Positions 8,629 to 18,181 of a stretch of DNA of 64,000 nt are shown piece by piece (positions within the stretch are counted from its first letter, which is position 1; each line of letters starts with the position of its first letter). The stretch is from an uncultured Eubacteriales bacterium. Lineage in GTDB: Bacteria; Bacillota; Clostridia; Oscillospirales; Acutalibacteraceae. Under the pieces are notes generated by a model. It was not told where the DNA came from, did not search any database, and saw nothing but the letters and a program-made list of their open reading frames with translations. The position numbers and the translations under genes were made by a program. The stretch covers positions 62,001 through 126,000 of the forward strand of contig CAKSJY010000001.1 of assembly GCA_934464585.1 (NCBI GenBank), read 5' to 3'.

Positions 8629-9207
8629 TTAGGAAGCTTTTTCGTTTCCTGTGTGGTTTGTAAGCCAGTCTGCAAATAGAGACTGATAAGTATTATAATT
8701 TGTGAGTTGATCCGGTTTGCAACCTATTAAGTTTGCGACTTTTGCTCTATATGAATCGTCTTGGTAACGTTGAGCGATAAAACTTGCAATACCGAAGGCA
8801 AATTCCTGCGGGTTGGCAGGCTGGCGCTGACCATTTCTAATGCGTGATATGTATGATGCATCATAATTTAGGAATCTGGAAAGGTTGGAAATACTGACAT
8901 GTAAAACGGTTAGCGATGTATTGATATTTGCCTGCAGTTTAGATATATCTACTGTACTTTTTTTGACCAGCGGGGAAAAAGCATTTGATACAGACTGCGT
9001 TGTAACATTGGGTATTTGCTTGTTTTGAGCTATACGGACAATTCCTTCTATAAGATTTAGAAGGTTTTTAGTACCTGCTTCCGGGATACGCTTACCTGAG
9101 CGATATCTGCTTATGGTAGCGACCGAAAGACCGGAACTTTCTGACAAATCCTTTGCGGTACAATCTAACAATTCTATATATTCGGAGAGCTTATCTTTAA
9201 AAATCAT
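8629..9207 (-). CDS. Regulator with two helix-turn-helix domains
   Basis: The 192-residue protein contains two XRE-like helix-turn-helix regions: TAKDLSESSGLSVATISRYRSGKR (about residues 17-40) and a second at VSISNLSRFLNYDASYISRIRNGQR (about 104-128), separated by a linker. It has no sensor domain or membrane segment. It lies divergent from the first large surface-protein gene across a 228 bp region and is a natural candidate for controlling both surface genes, since they share an upstream block. That control is inference. An AGGAGG site precedes its ATG. The double-HTH layout could let one protein bind a tandem site. Confidence 0.75.
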   Translation of the reverse strand: MIFKDKLSEYIELLDCTAKDLSESSGLSVATISRYRSGKRIPEAGTKNLLNLIEGIVRIAQNKQIPNVTTQSVSNAFSPLVKKSTVDISKLQANINTSLTVLHVSISNLSRFLNYDASYISRIRNGQRQPANPQEFAFGIASFIAQRYQDDSYRAKVANLIGCKPDQLTNYNTYQSLFADWLTNHTGNEKAS

Positions 9208-9279
9208 ACGTTTTTAATTCCTCCTACAGTATTATTTCTACATTATTATACAATATTCAATTTAAATTGCAATACTTAT

Positions 9280-9350
9280 ATTTCCGAAAAGTCATTGACA
9301 ATTTGGAAATAATAAGGAAATGTTTAAAGATATATATTACAATAAACACA
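9280..9350 (+). promoter_or_regulatory. Conserved upstream block A (surface-protein gene 1)
   Basis: About 70 bp here align with 14231-14305 ahead of the second surface gene. Shared elements include CCGAAA, CATTGACAATTT, a direct repeat GGAAAT-N5-GGAAAT, and an AT-rich TATATATTA. A consensus TTGACA (9295-9300) has no good -10 box at 17 bp, so the promoter may need an activator. Confidence 0.65.
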
Positions 9351-9435
9351 GTGTATTGTATACGCTCTAATATGTTCTGTATTATAGCAGAACATAAATA
9401 AAATCATTTTTTATTATTGAAGGAGGATTTTGTTA

Positions 9436-12400
9436 ATGAAAAAAACAGGGAGGATAACAAGGGCCATAGCACTTTGGATGGTGCTATGCTTGGTTCTATC
9501 GACAGTACCAATGACTGCTTTTGCAGCTGATTTGAACTATCTAACAAATGTTGTTTGTAAAGCAACTGTTACATGTACTGGCGAAGATGGAAAAGATACA
9601 CCAAAAACAATAGAAGAATATTCGGAAAATGTTATTCCGTATAGTTGCGAATCGCAAAACGTTCAGGATGAAATTGATAAACTTGAGCAAAAAATAAAGG
9701 ATTACTACCCTGCTGATAAGTACGAGGTAAAATCAGGTCTTACAAGGACAAAATATGATCCGGATATTCTTATACAGGATAATATTCAATATACTACTCT
9801 TTATATTGAATATGTAATGGCTGTAGCTGAATATAAGGTAGAGGATTACGAAATTGATGATGCTGATAAGGGAAAAACATGGATGAAAGATAGCATCAAA
9901 GGTCTTTCTTTTACAACAAATGCAGATGAAGGTAAATTGTACGATGTTAAAGTAGATGGCAAGACAATAAATTCATCTTGCTATAAAGCAGCATTAAATA
10001 ATAATAAGAAACTTGTAGTTACACTAGAACCAGGTTATCTACAGGGCCTCAACGAAAAAGACGGTTATCCATTGGAGTTGATCATTAAAGGTGAAAAAAA
10101 CACTTGTGAGACAACGTTCAATGTTGGTAAGTATAAATTAGATTATGAAAAAGATACAAAGAACAAAAATATTGATAGTTGGAAACAAAGTAGTAACATA
10201 CCACTTCGTTTCATTTCAAGCTACGATTTCACTGATTTGGACAAGATTACAGTAGACGGTAAAGATCTTGATAAGGGTAACATTTATTACAATACAACGG
10301 GAAAAACTCTTGAGTTCACACAGAGATATCTTGATAGTCTTGGAAAAGGACTCCATGAATTTATCGTAACTTATAAAGCTGGTGCAGCTTGCTCATTAAA
10401 ATTCGAAATTAAGCCGGCACCAAATTATGAAATTATTAAGGTTGGTGATAAAGACGGTAATAAGGGCTCATGGAAAAAAGGAAGCGAAGAAGGACTTACT
10501 TTTAAAGCAAACCGTAACTTCAAATTCCTCGATGGAATAGATGTTTATGATGTCCAAGGTGATGAACAAGCTTGCTTTATTGGTGATTATACAGTAAATC
10601 ATAAGGACACTACTGTTACACTAGAAAAAGATTTCCTTCAATCACTAAAAAAAGGCGACTATAAATTAAAATTGCTTTATGGAGAAAATGGAGCAGATAC
10701 TTCCGCTGAAGCAACATTCACAATATTACCTAGATATTCGATTGAGGCAATTGGAGACAGTGAATGGAGATTGAAGGACTCAAAGGATTTATTTGAATTC
10801 CAACTTGATTGTGATAATCAAATAGGAGAAATATCAGAGGTTACAATTATAGATCTTGGAAATCCAAATGATGAAAACAATACAGACACCCTTGATAATA
10901 AAGAGGAGATTCAATATTTATTCGACAAAGATAATAAAACGTTTACTTTAACAAAGAATTATCTTAACCAAAAAACAGCTAATCATAAGTATACATTGAA
11001 ATTAGTATTTATAGATGGTGGAGACTGTAGCATAGATTTTGCTGTAGTAGAAGCTTACAGAATTACTAACCCTATAACCCTATGGACAAAGAACGGCAAC
11101 GATATAGTTTTCGAGACAAATCGTGATTTTGATAACTTAAAATCCATAACATTTGATGGCATCTCAATATATGACAAAGCACTAAACAATAAAGAAACAG
11201 AGGATTGTAAAATATCCGACAGTGATGGTAAGGGTACTGTTACATTAACACAAAAGTTCCTTAACGATCAAACAGAAAGTAGTCATATATTACGACTAAT
11301 ATATAAGACACCAAAAGGCAGACAGATTACATGTGAGACATCATTCAAAATAGGAGCAGAGTATAAAATTACTGAAGGTCAAGATAGTACATGGACAGCA
11401 AGTGACAAAAACGGTCTTCATTTCGCATCTAATGTTGCATATGGTAAATTAAGACAAATTAAGGTTGATGGTAAGAGAATTAATTTGGCTGATTATACCA
11501 AAACATATAGTCAATTATCTGATGATACTAACATTGCACTAACAGTAAAATACCTTAAAGAACTTCTTGCTCAAGACGAGGCAAACAATAGTCTTGGTCA
11601 AAAACATACATTAGTATTAGAATACCTTGATGGCGGAAGTTGCGAGACAACCTTCGTTGTAAAAAAAAAATTAGCTGATATTAATATTAATTTTGGTGCT
11701 GACAGTAAATGGACAAGAAATAGCTCAGATGAAATTGTCATTGGAGCAAATGGTGATAATAATGACCTAAAAGCTATTAAAATTGACAATACTGTATATG
11801 ATGAAAATAATAATAATAATAACGTTTGGGAGAAGCAAGAAGGTGGTAAGATTGCAATAAAGTCAAACCACCTTCAGGGACTTGCGGATGGAGAGCATAC
11901 TTTAACACTATTCTACGGAGACGAGAATGGGAAAGACGGTTCTTGTGTTACAAAATTCACAGTAGTACCGGACTATAAAGTAAACAGTGAAAAAAACAAA
12001 GTTTCTATGAACGGTAGAAATGTAAGTCCTTTTAACGCAAACAGTATCCTTGGTGCTTTAGATGTAAATAAAGTCCTTGCTGAGGATGCCGGAGATAATT
12101 CAAATGATGCCAGTGTTAAAGTAGTACGTTTTACAATAAATGACTGTAAACCCGAATACATAGAAAAGGTTACAATTGGTGATTCTGAGCTTGCACTAGA
12201 TAAGGATTACACAGTAGAGTATAATGATGACCAAGAAATTGCTATTATTCAATTAACAGATACATATCTCCAAAGTCTTAATTCTGGTAATTATACCATA
12301 GAATTTCAGTTAAAGTGGACAGATGAACCACTTACAATGAACTTCACTATTGGAGAAACTAAGTACGAAATTACTGCAGTTGATGGTAGTGAGTGGGTAA

Positions 12401-14073
12401 TGGGTAGTCAATATGGACTTAAATTCCAAGTAAAAGGTGGATTCAGTAAGCTAACCTTAGTTAGAATAGGTGATAAAGTGCTTGCTAAAGATGTTGACTA
12501 TACTATAGATACAGACTCTAATGTTATTACTTTAAAACCAAGTTGCTTAAATGGACTTGATGTTGGTGATAACAAATTGGAATTATTCTACGGAGAAAGT
12601 GGAATTTATGGAGACTGTAGTGCAAACTTCACAGTAAAAGAAGAACCGTTTAATTGTGAAATTACTGAAGGTAACGGAAGCGAATGGACCCAAAATAGTA
12701 GTAGAGTACTTACATTTACAGTAAGAGGTGGATTCGATAAGCTAACCTCAGTTAGAATAGGTGATAAAGAGCTTGCTAAAGATGTTGACTATATTATAGA
12801 TACAGACTCTAATGCTATTACTTTGACAACAAACTGCTTAAATGAACTTGATGTTGGTGACCATACATTGACATTATTCTATGGTGAAAATAACTGTAGT
12901 GCAACTTTCACGGTAGAAGAAGAAGAAGAACCGTTTGAGCGTGAATTCGTTGAATATAGTAGAACATGGACCAAAGGGAGTAATGAAGAACCTACATACA
13001 CAGTAATAGGTGGATTCAATAGGCTAACTTTAGTTACAATAGAGAGTAAAGAGCTTGCTAAAGATGTTGACTATACTATAGATACAGACTCTAATGTTAT
13101 TACTTTGAAGCTAAGTTGCTTAAATGAACTTGATGTTGGTTTATATACATTGAAATTATTCTATGGTGAAAATGGAAGCTATGGAATGTGTTTTTCAACG
13201 TTAAATGTACAAGAAGCACCGTTTGCTTGTGAAATTACTGCAGGCAATGGAAGCGAATGGACCCAGAATAGTAATGAAGAACTTAAATTCACAGTAAATG
13301 GTGGATTCGATAAGCTAACCTTAGTTAGAATAGGTGATAAAGAGCTTGCTAAAGATGTTGACTATACTCTAGATACAGAATCTAATGTTATTACTTTAAA
13401 ACCAAGTTGCTTAAATGGACTTGATGTTGGTGACCATACATTGACATTATTCTATGGTGAAAATAACTGTAGTGCAAACTTTACAGTAAAAGAAGCAAAA
13501 CCTGATTATAAAGTTATTGAAGGTGCGAATGGTTCTTGGACAAAGAATAGTGATGGAACACTTACTTTCCGTGCTAATGGAGATTTCGACAAATTTACAG
13601 GCGTTAAAGTTGATGGTAAATTGATTGATAGCAATAACTATAAGGCTGTTTCAGGCTCTACTGTTATTACATTAACAACAGAATACCTTCAAACTCTTTC
13701 TACTGGTAGACATGAATTGACCGTAGTATATACTGATGGAGATTGTAATACTTATTTTGTAATTAATGCTGCTGCTTCAGAACAACCTGGTCAAACAGAG
13801 AATAATAACAACAATACACCGGGACAATCAGAAAACGGCAATACAAATAATGGACAATCAAGTCAAACGGAAAATGGCAATACAGCTGGACAGGCAAGCT
13901 CAACAGAGGATGGTAATACAACTTCTGCTGCAGCAAACTCAGATGCTGACGCTATGGGCCAAAAAACCGGAGACAATAACAGTTTCATGGTTTGGGTTGC
14001 ATTCTTGTTTGTATCTTTTGGCGGAATAGTTTTATCTGCAAAAAGTACTAGACGCAAGGAAGATGAAGAATAA
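9436..14073 (+). CDS. Large secreted surface protein with about a dozen X2-like Ig repeats
   Basis: The 1545-residue protein has a Sec signal peptide ending TAFAA (about residue 31), then a chain of roughly 90-100-residue repeats, each reading like Y-x-I-x-x-(6)-W-x-x-x-S ... F-x-x-L-x-x-V-x-V-D-G-K ... T-L-x-x-x-Y-L-x-x-L-x-x-G-x-H-x-L-x-L-x-Y ... C-x-x-x-F-x-V. This is the pattern of X2 Ig-like modules found beside carbohydrate-active or adhesive domains. A Gln/Asn/Thr/Ser-rich linker leads to GQKTGDNN, a hydrophobic helix and a basic tail, similar to a sortase signal but without LPxTG. No catalytic domain is seen. ATG 9436 is chosen over TTG 9430 because AGGAGG is 9 bp away. Likely role: adhesion or cell-surface structure. 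Confidence 0.85.
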   Translation: MKKTGRITRAIALWMVLCLVLSTVPMTAFAADLNYLTNVVCKATVTCTGEDGKDTPKTIEEYSENVIPYSCESQNVQDEIDKLEQKIKDYYPADKYEVKSGLTRTKYDPDILIQDNIQYTTLYIEYVMAVAEYKVEDYEIDDADKGKTWMKDSIKGLSFTTNADEGKLYDVKVDGKTINSSCYKAALNNNKKLVVTLEPGYLQGLNEKDGYPLELIIKGEKNTCETTFNVGKYKLDYEKDTKNKNIDSWKQSSNIPLRFISSYDFTDLDKITVDGKDLDKGNIYYNTTGKTLEFTQRYLDSLGKGLHEFIVTYKAGAACSLKFEIKPAPNYEIIKVGDKDGNKGSWKKGSEEGLTFKANRNFKFLDGIDVYDVQGDEQACFIGDYTVNHKDTTVTLEKDFLQSLKKGDYKLKLLYGENGADTSAEATFTILPRYSIEAIGDSEWRLKDSKDLFEFQLDCDNQIGEISEVTIIDLGNPNDENNTDTLDNKEEIQYLFDKDNKTFTLTKNYLNQKTANHKYTLKLVFIDGGDCSIDFAVVEAYRITNPITLWTKNGNDIVFETNRDFDNLKSITFDGISIYDKALNNKETEDCKISDSDGKGTVTLTQKFLNDQTESSHILRLIYKTPKGRQITCETSFKIGAEYKITEGQDSTWTASDKNGLHFASNVAYGKLRQIKVDGKRINLADYTKTYSQLSDDTNIALTVKYLKELLAQDEANNSLGQKHTLVLEYLDGGSCETTFVVKKKLADININFGADSKWTRNSSDEIVIGANGDNNDLKAIKIDNTVYDENNNNNNVWEKQEGGKIAIKSNHLQGLADGEHTLTLFYGDENGKDGSCVTKFTVVPDYKVNSEKNKVSMNGRNVSPFNANSILGALDVNKVLAEDAGDNSNDASVKVVRFTINDCKPEYIEKVTIGDSELALDKDYTVEYNDDQEIAIIQLTDTYLQSLNSGNYTIEFQLKWTDEPLTMNFTIGETKYEITAVDGSEWVMGSQYGLKFQVKGGFSKLTLVRIGDKVLAKDVDYTIDTDSNVITLKPSCLNGLDVGDNKLELFYGESGIYGDCSANFTVKEEPFNCEITEGNGSEWTQNSSRVLTFTVRGGFDKLTSVRIGDKELAKDVDYIIDTDSNAITLTTNCLNELDVGDHTLTLFYGENNCSATFTVEEEEEPFEREFVEYSRTWTKGSNEEPTYTVIGGFNRLTLVTIESKELAKDVDYTIDTDSNVITLKLSCLNELDVGLYTLKLFYGENGSYGMCFSTLNVQEAPFACEITAGNGSEWTQNSNEELKFTVNGGFDKLTLVRIGDKELAKDVDYTLDTESNVITLKPSCLNGLDVGDHTLTLFYGENNCSANFTVKEAKPDYKVIEGANGSWTKNSDGTLTFRANGDFDKFTGVKVDGKLIDSNNYKAVSGSTVITLTTEYLQTLSTGRHELTVVYTDGDCNTYFVINAAASEQPGQTENNNNNTPGQSENGNTNNGQSSQTENGNTAGQASSTEDGNTTSAAANSDADAMGQKTGDNNSFMVWVAFLFVSFGGIVLSAKSTRRKEDEE
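12430..13440 (+). repeat. Recently duplicated X2 repeat units inside surface gene 1
   Basis: Four near-identical units are marked by the phrase CTTGCTAAAGATGTTGACTA at 12481, 12772, 13054 and 13345. The periods are 291, 282 and 291 bp, all multiples of three. The DNA identity is far higher than between the other repeats of the protein, so these arose by recent tandem duplication and could expand or contract. Confidence 0.9.
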
Positions 14074-14102
14074 CAAATCATTATAAGCTTTATAATGTAA
14101 AT

Positions 14103-14135
14103 AAAAAGGATGACAGATTTCTGTCATCCTTTTTT
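14103..14135 (+). terminator. Rho-independent terminator of surface gene 1
   Basis: AAAAAGGATGACAG, loop ATTT, CTGTCATCCTTTTTT. The same sequence recurs after the second surface gene at 16254. Confidence 0.93.
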
Positions 14136-14230
14136 GCTGTTTACTGTTAAATAGAATAAAGTGGTTTATGCAATTTTTAATATATACGAATTTATCAAAC
14201 TGAATTACACAATATTAAATTAGTTTACAA

Positions 14231-14305
14231 CACCGAAATTTCTTAAGAGGCCATTGACAATTTTGAAATGATAAGGAAATCTTAGGAATATATAATTATA
14301 ATAAA
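14231..14305 (+). promoter_or_regulatory. Conserved upstream block B (surface-protein gene 2)
   Basis: This is the counterpart of 9280-9350. CATTGACAATTTTGAAATGATAAGGAAAT is split by one base change from the first copy, and an AT-rich TATATAATTATAAT follows. TTGACA is at 14254-14259 and TATAAT at 14291-14296, but 31 bp apart, too far for a simple sigma-A promoter. Confidence 0.65.
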
Positions 14306-14391
14306 ATTGTATATTATTATACGTTTTATATGCACTGTGGGATACTCAGTGCATATACAATAATTTTTTATTAGATAAGGAGGTTTTTATT

Positions 14392-16218
14392 ATGAGAAAA
14401 GTGAGGAAGAAAACAAGGTTATTGGCGCTATTGATGGTATTTTGCCTGCTTCTGTCAATGGTGCCAATGACTACATTTGCAGCAAATGAAAGAATTAGTG
14501 AAATTAAAGTTAATGCCCAAACTAACTATGCTGCAGGTGAAACACCTCAGGCAACAGCTACTATAACAAATAGTAATTCAAATTGTACGATTGCATATGA
14601 ATGTTGGAGAGAATTGTATAAACCAGATCCGAATGGAGTGTGGGAAACAAAGGCATACTGGTACTCTGATGCTGAAAAGATGGCAAACCTTTCGGAAGAT
14701 GAGAAATTTACTCGGTTTGAAGCAGGGAAAGAGTATTCCTATGATGTTATATTAAAGGCTGATTCTGGATATTTCTTTAATGATGAAAAAGATGTAAAGG
14801 TTTACTTTAATGACAGTAATATACCGGTCACTAGCATTAACCTTGAGGTTAAGGATATGAGTACTACCTTAACTGCGTATAGTATTTATGGAATTATCCT
14901 TCCATCTAGCGAAAATGTTATTGATAATGTGGAAATCGTTAATGCAACTCTTTCCTACAATGCAGGTGATACTCCTGTAGCAACAGCGGGAAGAGGAGAT
15001 GAAAATGCACCCAACTATGAAATTGCATACGAATGTTGGGAAGAAATGGAGCAAACAGCAAATGGCCTTGAACCTGTAGCATTTTGGTACTCTGATGAAA
15101 GCAAGTACACTCCTTCCATGAAAAAAATTATGCAGTTTGAAGACGGCAAAAAATATATGTACTCCATTGAACTGAAAACAATAGACGGATACACATTTGC
15201 ATCAGCTGATGCAGGCTTTACAATGAAATTAAATGGAAGAGTAGTTGATAATAAGGGTATACAATTAGGGTTAAATGAAACGACACTATTTGCTACGGCA
15301 CTTAAAACAATTAACCCGAAACAGCCTGTTCAACCGGAAATTATTGATAGCATTAAAATAAATGGGGTGACAAGTAGTTTTGAAGTTGGTGATAAACCAG
15401 TATTCACAGGAGAAGCCCCTGACAATGCTACTTGGATTATTGACCATGAAGCTTGGACTACAGATGATGCCGGAATTACATCTTCTGATTTCTGGAACCA
15501 ACGTTATGGTGATTTTGATGGAAGTTGGGGAAAGGTGCTTACTTCCTTCGAGGCAGATAAGCAGTATACTTACAATGTATATTTTAAGTTAAGTAATAAA
15601 GGTTATAATGAAAATTATAGGTTTGGTGAACAAACTAAATTGTATGTTAACGGGGAGTTAATGAATATAGATCCTGAATCAATTAGCCTTGATTCGGACG
15701 GAGAAACTATATGGTTCTGGAATGTAATGACTATAACCCCAAAATCATCGGAAACACCATCTAATTATGAAATTATTGAGGGGGCAAACAGCTCTTGGGT
15801 ACAAAACAGTGATGGAACACTTACATTCCGTGCAAATGGAGATTTTGGCAAGTTTACAGGCGTTAAAATTGACGGTGTGTTAATTGATAAGGACAATTAT
15901 GAGGCAGCTTCCGGTTCTACTATTATTACACTAAAGGCAGATTTCCTAAAAACTCTTTCTGCCGGTTTACACAAATTGACAGTAGTCTATATTGATGGAG
16001 AGTGCAGTACAGATTTCAATATTAATGAGGAATCTTCAGGCCAAGTGAAAAATAGTAATGTGGTTTCTGAAGGTTCTACAACAGATACAAGCGTTAGTAC
16101 TATAGGTCAAGAAACTGGAGAGAATAGTAGCTTTGTAATCTTGATTGCAATTTTGTGCATATCTTCGGGCGGAATAGTTGTATCGCTATATTGTAAACAC
16201 AAAAAATTACAAAAATAA
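14392..16218 (+). CDS. Secreted surface protein with three Trp-rich repeats and one X2 repeat
   Basis: The 608-residue protein has a signal peptide almost identical in style to its upstream neighbour, ending TTFAA. Three repeats of about 130 residues follow (starting ISEIKVN, IDNVEIVN and IDSIKING), each with an (I/V)AYECW or DHEAW motif and a FE(A/D)(G/D)KxY(S/M/T)Y turn. Then comes one X2-like repeat very close to the last repeat of the 1545-residue protein (NSDGTLTFRANGDFGKFTGVK). The C-terminus is GQETGENS, a hydrophobic helix and a Lys-rich tail. AAGGAGG precedes the ATG. No enzyme motif is visible. It is likely co-regulated with the first surface gene. Confidence 0.85.
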   Translation: MRKVRKKTRLLALLMVFCLLLSMVPMTTFAANERISEIKVNAQTNYAAGETPQATATITNSNSNCTIAYECWRELYKPDPNGVWETKAYWYSDAEKMANLSEDEKFTRFEAGKEYSYDVILKADSGYFFNDEKDVKVYFNDSNIPVTSINLEVKDMSTTLTAYSIYGIILPSSENVIDNVEIVNATLSYNAGDTPVATAGRGDENAPNYEIAYECWEEMEQTANGLEPVAFWYSDESKYTPSMKKIMQFEDGKKYMYSIELKTIDGYTFASADAGFTMKLNGRVVDNKGIQLGLNETTLFATALKTINPKQPVQPEIIDSIKINGVTSSFEVGDKPVFTGEAPDNATWIIDHEAWTTDDAGITSSDFWNQRYGDFDGSWGKVLTSFEADKQYTYNVYFKLSNKGYNENYRFGEQTKLYVNGELMNIDPESISLDSDGETIWFWNVMTITPKSSETPSNYEIIEGANSSWVQNSDGTLTFRANGDFGKFTGVKIDGVLIDKDNYEAASGSTIITLKADFLKTLSAGLHKLTVVYIDGECSTDFNINEESSGQVKNSNVVSEGSTTDTSVSTIGQETGENSSFVILIAILCISSGGIVVSLYCKHKKLQK

Positions 16219-16253
16219 AAAATATATACGAAGGCAAGTTGCTAAATACAAAT

Positions 16254-16285
16254 AAAAAGGATGACAGATTTCTGTCATCCTTTTT
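16254..16285 (+). terminator. Rho-independent terminator of surface gene 2
   Basis: AAAAAGGATGACAG, loop ATTT, CTGTCATCCTTTTT: identical in stem and loop to the terminator at 14103, so the genes were duplicated with their flanks. Confidence 0.93.
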
Positions 16286-16361
16286 GCGTGTTGTTAAGTA
16301 ATATAAAGTATTTGTCAGTAGATGTTGGGAACATTTGTGCGGAGGGGGATAAAAATTAGCA

Positions 16362-16410
16362 TTGACAAGTAAACGTTCGTTTACTATAATTAAGGTAAAC
16401 TATCGTTTAC
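16362..16410 (+). promoter_or_regulatory. TetR promoter with two palindromic operators
   Basis: TTGACA (16362-16367) and TATAAT (16385-16390) are 17 bp apart. GTAAACGTTCGTTTAC fills the spacer (16369-16384), and a second site GTAAACTATCGTTTAC lies just downstream at 16395-16410. Both have the GTAAAC/GTTTAC arms of a TetR-family dimer site, with centres 26 bp apart. This predicts tight autorepression. Confidence 0.9.
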
Positions 16411-16428
16411 TAATTGGAGAATAATATT

Positions 16429-17058
16429 ATGTCAAATACAAAGGAAAATATTTTAATGACAGCCCTGCATCTGTTTGCAAAGGACGGTTATGAAGCGGTT
16501 TCAGTGAGTAGTATTGCAGAAAAGCTTGGTATAACTAAGGGGGCATTATATAAGCATTATAAAAATAAGCGTGATATTTTTGATAGTATAGTTGAGAAAA
16601 TGTATCAGATTGACGCTGAAAGGTCAAAACAATACGATGTGCCAGAGGAAAAGTATGAATCTAATGCGCTTTCTTACGAGAATGTATCTATAGATAGCAT
16701 TAAAAATTTTACAGTTGCTCAATTTATATTTTGGACAGAGGATGATTTTGCCTCTAATTTTCGTAAGATGTTGACGTTAGAACAATATAGAAATGCGGAA
16801 ATGATGGATTTATATAGTAATTGCATTACTTCAGGTCCTGTTTTATATATGGAAGACATATTTCGCGAAATGATAGCTAAGGGTGTTTTAAAAAATATAG
16901 ATCCCAAACAACTTGCTCTTGAGTTTTATGCACCACTTTACTTATTGATAAATATATCGGATAGCTTAGACAATAAAGAAAGGTCTTTAGAGTTATTAAA
17001 TTCTCATATTGAAAGATTTATTCAGTATAACGCTGCCGATAAACTAAGAGGGGATTAG
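16429..17058 (+). CDS. TetR-family transcriptional repressor
   Basis: The 209-residue protein has the N-terminal TetR helix-turn-helix (KENILMTALHLFAKDGYEAVSVSSIAEKLGITKGALYKHYKNK, shown here in part only by its start ILMTALHLFAKDG and end GALYKHYKNKRDIF) and a helical ligand domain. ATG 16429 is chosen because GGAGA lies 9 bp upstream; a TTG at 16414 overlaps the SD. It is 4 bp from rsgA, so the two genes form an operon that the repressor probably controls through the two operators in its promoter. The inducer is unknown. No efflux gene is adjacent, which is unusual for a TetR regulator. Confidence 0.9.
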   Translation: MSNTKENILMTALHLFAKDGYEAVSVSSIAEKLGITKGALYKHYKNKRDIFDSIVEKMYQIDAERSKQYDVPEEKYESNALSYENVSIDSIKNFTVAQFIFWTEDDFASNFRKMLTLEQYRNAEMMDLYSNCITSGPVLYMEDIFREMIAKGVLKNIDPKQLALEFYAPLYLLINISDSLDNKERSLELLNSHIERFIQYNAADKLRGD

Positions 17059-17062
17059 AATT

Positions 17063-18121
17063 ATGACAAAAATAAATATGGCTACATTTGGGCTTTTAAA
17101 TCAATATGAAACATTGGTACAAGAATATAGTAAGAATTATAAGGTAGGGAGAATACTCCTACAAGAGAAAGGGCTATATCGTTTAGTAAGTGAAAGTGGA
17201 GAACAATTTGCTGAGGTATCGGGAAAACTAAGATATAATGCAAAGAGTGTATCAGATTTCCCCGCTGTTGGTGATTTTGTATTAATAGATTGTGGTGACA
17301 TGCAAGACCATGCTGTTATACACGAGGTTTTGCCGAGAAAAAGTGTTTTTGTTAGAAAGTCTGCAGGGACAACTAATACTAAGCAGGTTGTTGCGGCTAA
17401 TATTGATACTGTATTTATTTGCATGTCTTTAAACAACGACTTTAATATAAGAAGATTAGAGCGTTACCTTTCTGTTGCTTGGGATAGCGGTGCAACTCCG
17501 GTAATTGTTTTAACAAAATCAGACTTATGCTCAGATCTTGATCAGTATATACATTATGTTGAAATGGTTGCCTTCGGAACTGATATTGTCGTAACATCAG
17601 GGGTAGAAAAAGATGGATACTTAAGACTTCTACCTTATATTAAAGATGGTAAGACAGTGGCATTAATCGGTTCTTCAGGTGTTGGGAAGTCCACACTAAT
17701 TAATCGACTTTTAGGGGAAAGTCGTTTAGAGACTAATGGACTTCGTAATGATGATAAGGGAAGACATACAACTACAAGGCGTGAATTATTTTTACTAAAA
17801 CAAGGTGGAATGATAATTGATACGCCAGGTATGAGAGAGCTTGGCCTATGGGATATAGACGAGGGGTTAGATAAGTCTTTTTCGGATATAGAAGAATTGG
17901 CGAATATGTGCAAATTTCATAATTGCAGTCATACAAGTGAGCCTTGTTGTGCGGTTAAAGAGGCAATTTCTAGGGGAGAGCTTTCTAAAGAAAGATGGGT
18001 TTCATATCAAAAATTAAGGGCTGAAAATAAATATACAGAAAATAGTGAAGATTATCTTGCAGAAAAGAAACAAAAACTAAAAAATATTTCTAAAATCAAT
18101 AAGTTTAACCGTAAAAAGTAA
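17063..18121 (+). CDS. rsgA: Ribosome small-subunit-dependent GTPase A
   Basis: The 352-residue protein is a circularly permuted GTPase that checks late 30S subunit maturation. An N-terminal OB-fold (about 40-110) precedes the G domain, in which G4 (LTKSD, about 153) comes before G1 (GSSGVGKST, about 203) and G3 (DTPGMRELG, about 253), the order typical of RsgA/YjeQ. A C-terminal Cys/His zinc cluster (CKFHNCSH...CC) follows. The length is nearer the E. coli form than the short Firmicutes CpgA. It is translated 4 bp after the TetR gene, so its expression is probably inducible, which suggests a stress- or drug-linked second copy. Confidence 0.93.
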   Translation: MTKINMATFGLLNQYETLVQEYSKNYKVGRILLQEKGLYRLVSESGEQFAEVSGKLRYNAKSVSDFPAVGDFVLIDCGDMQDHAVIHEVLPRKSVFVRKSAGTTNTKQVVAANIDTVFICMSLNNDFNIRRLERYLSVAWDSGATPVIVLTKSDLCSDLDQYIHYVEMVAFGTDIVVTSGVEKDGYLRLLPYIKDGKTVALIGSSGVGKSTLINRLLGESRLETNGLRNDDKGRHTTTRRELFLLKQGGMIIDTPGMRELGLWDIDEGLDKSFSDIEELANMCKFHNCSHTSEPCCAVKEAISRGELSKERWVSYQKLRAENKYTENSEDYLAEKKQKLKNISKINKFNRKK

Positions 18122-18181
18122 GAATGTTTAAATGTAGAGTAGTAATGCAGTATATGTAAGTGTAAAAAGCTTATAGATATT

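Larger units (their letters stand above)
14074..14391. other. Intergenic region between the two surface genes
   Basis: The 318 bp hold the terminator of the first gene and the conserved promoter block of the second. I see no coding potential. Confidence 0.6.
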
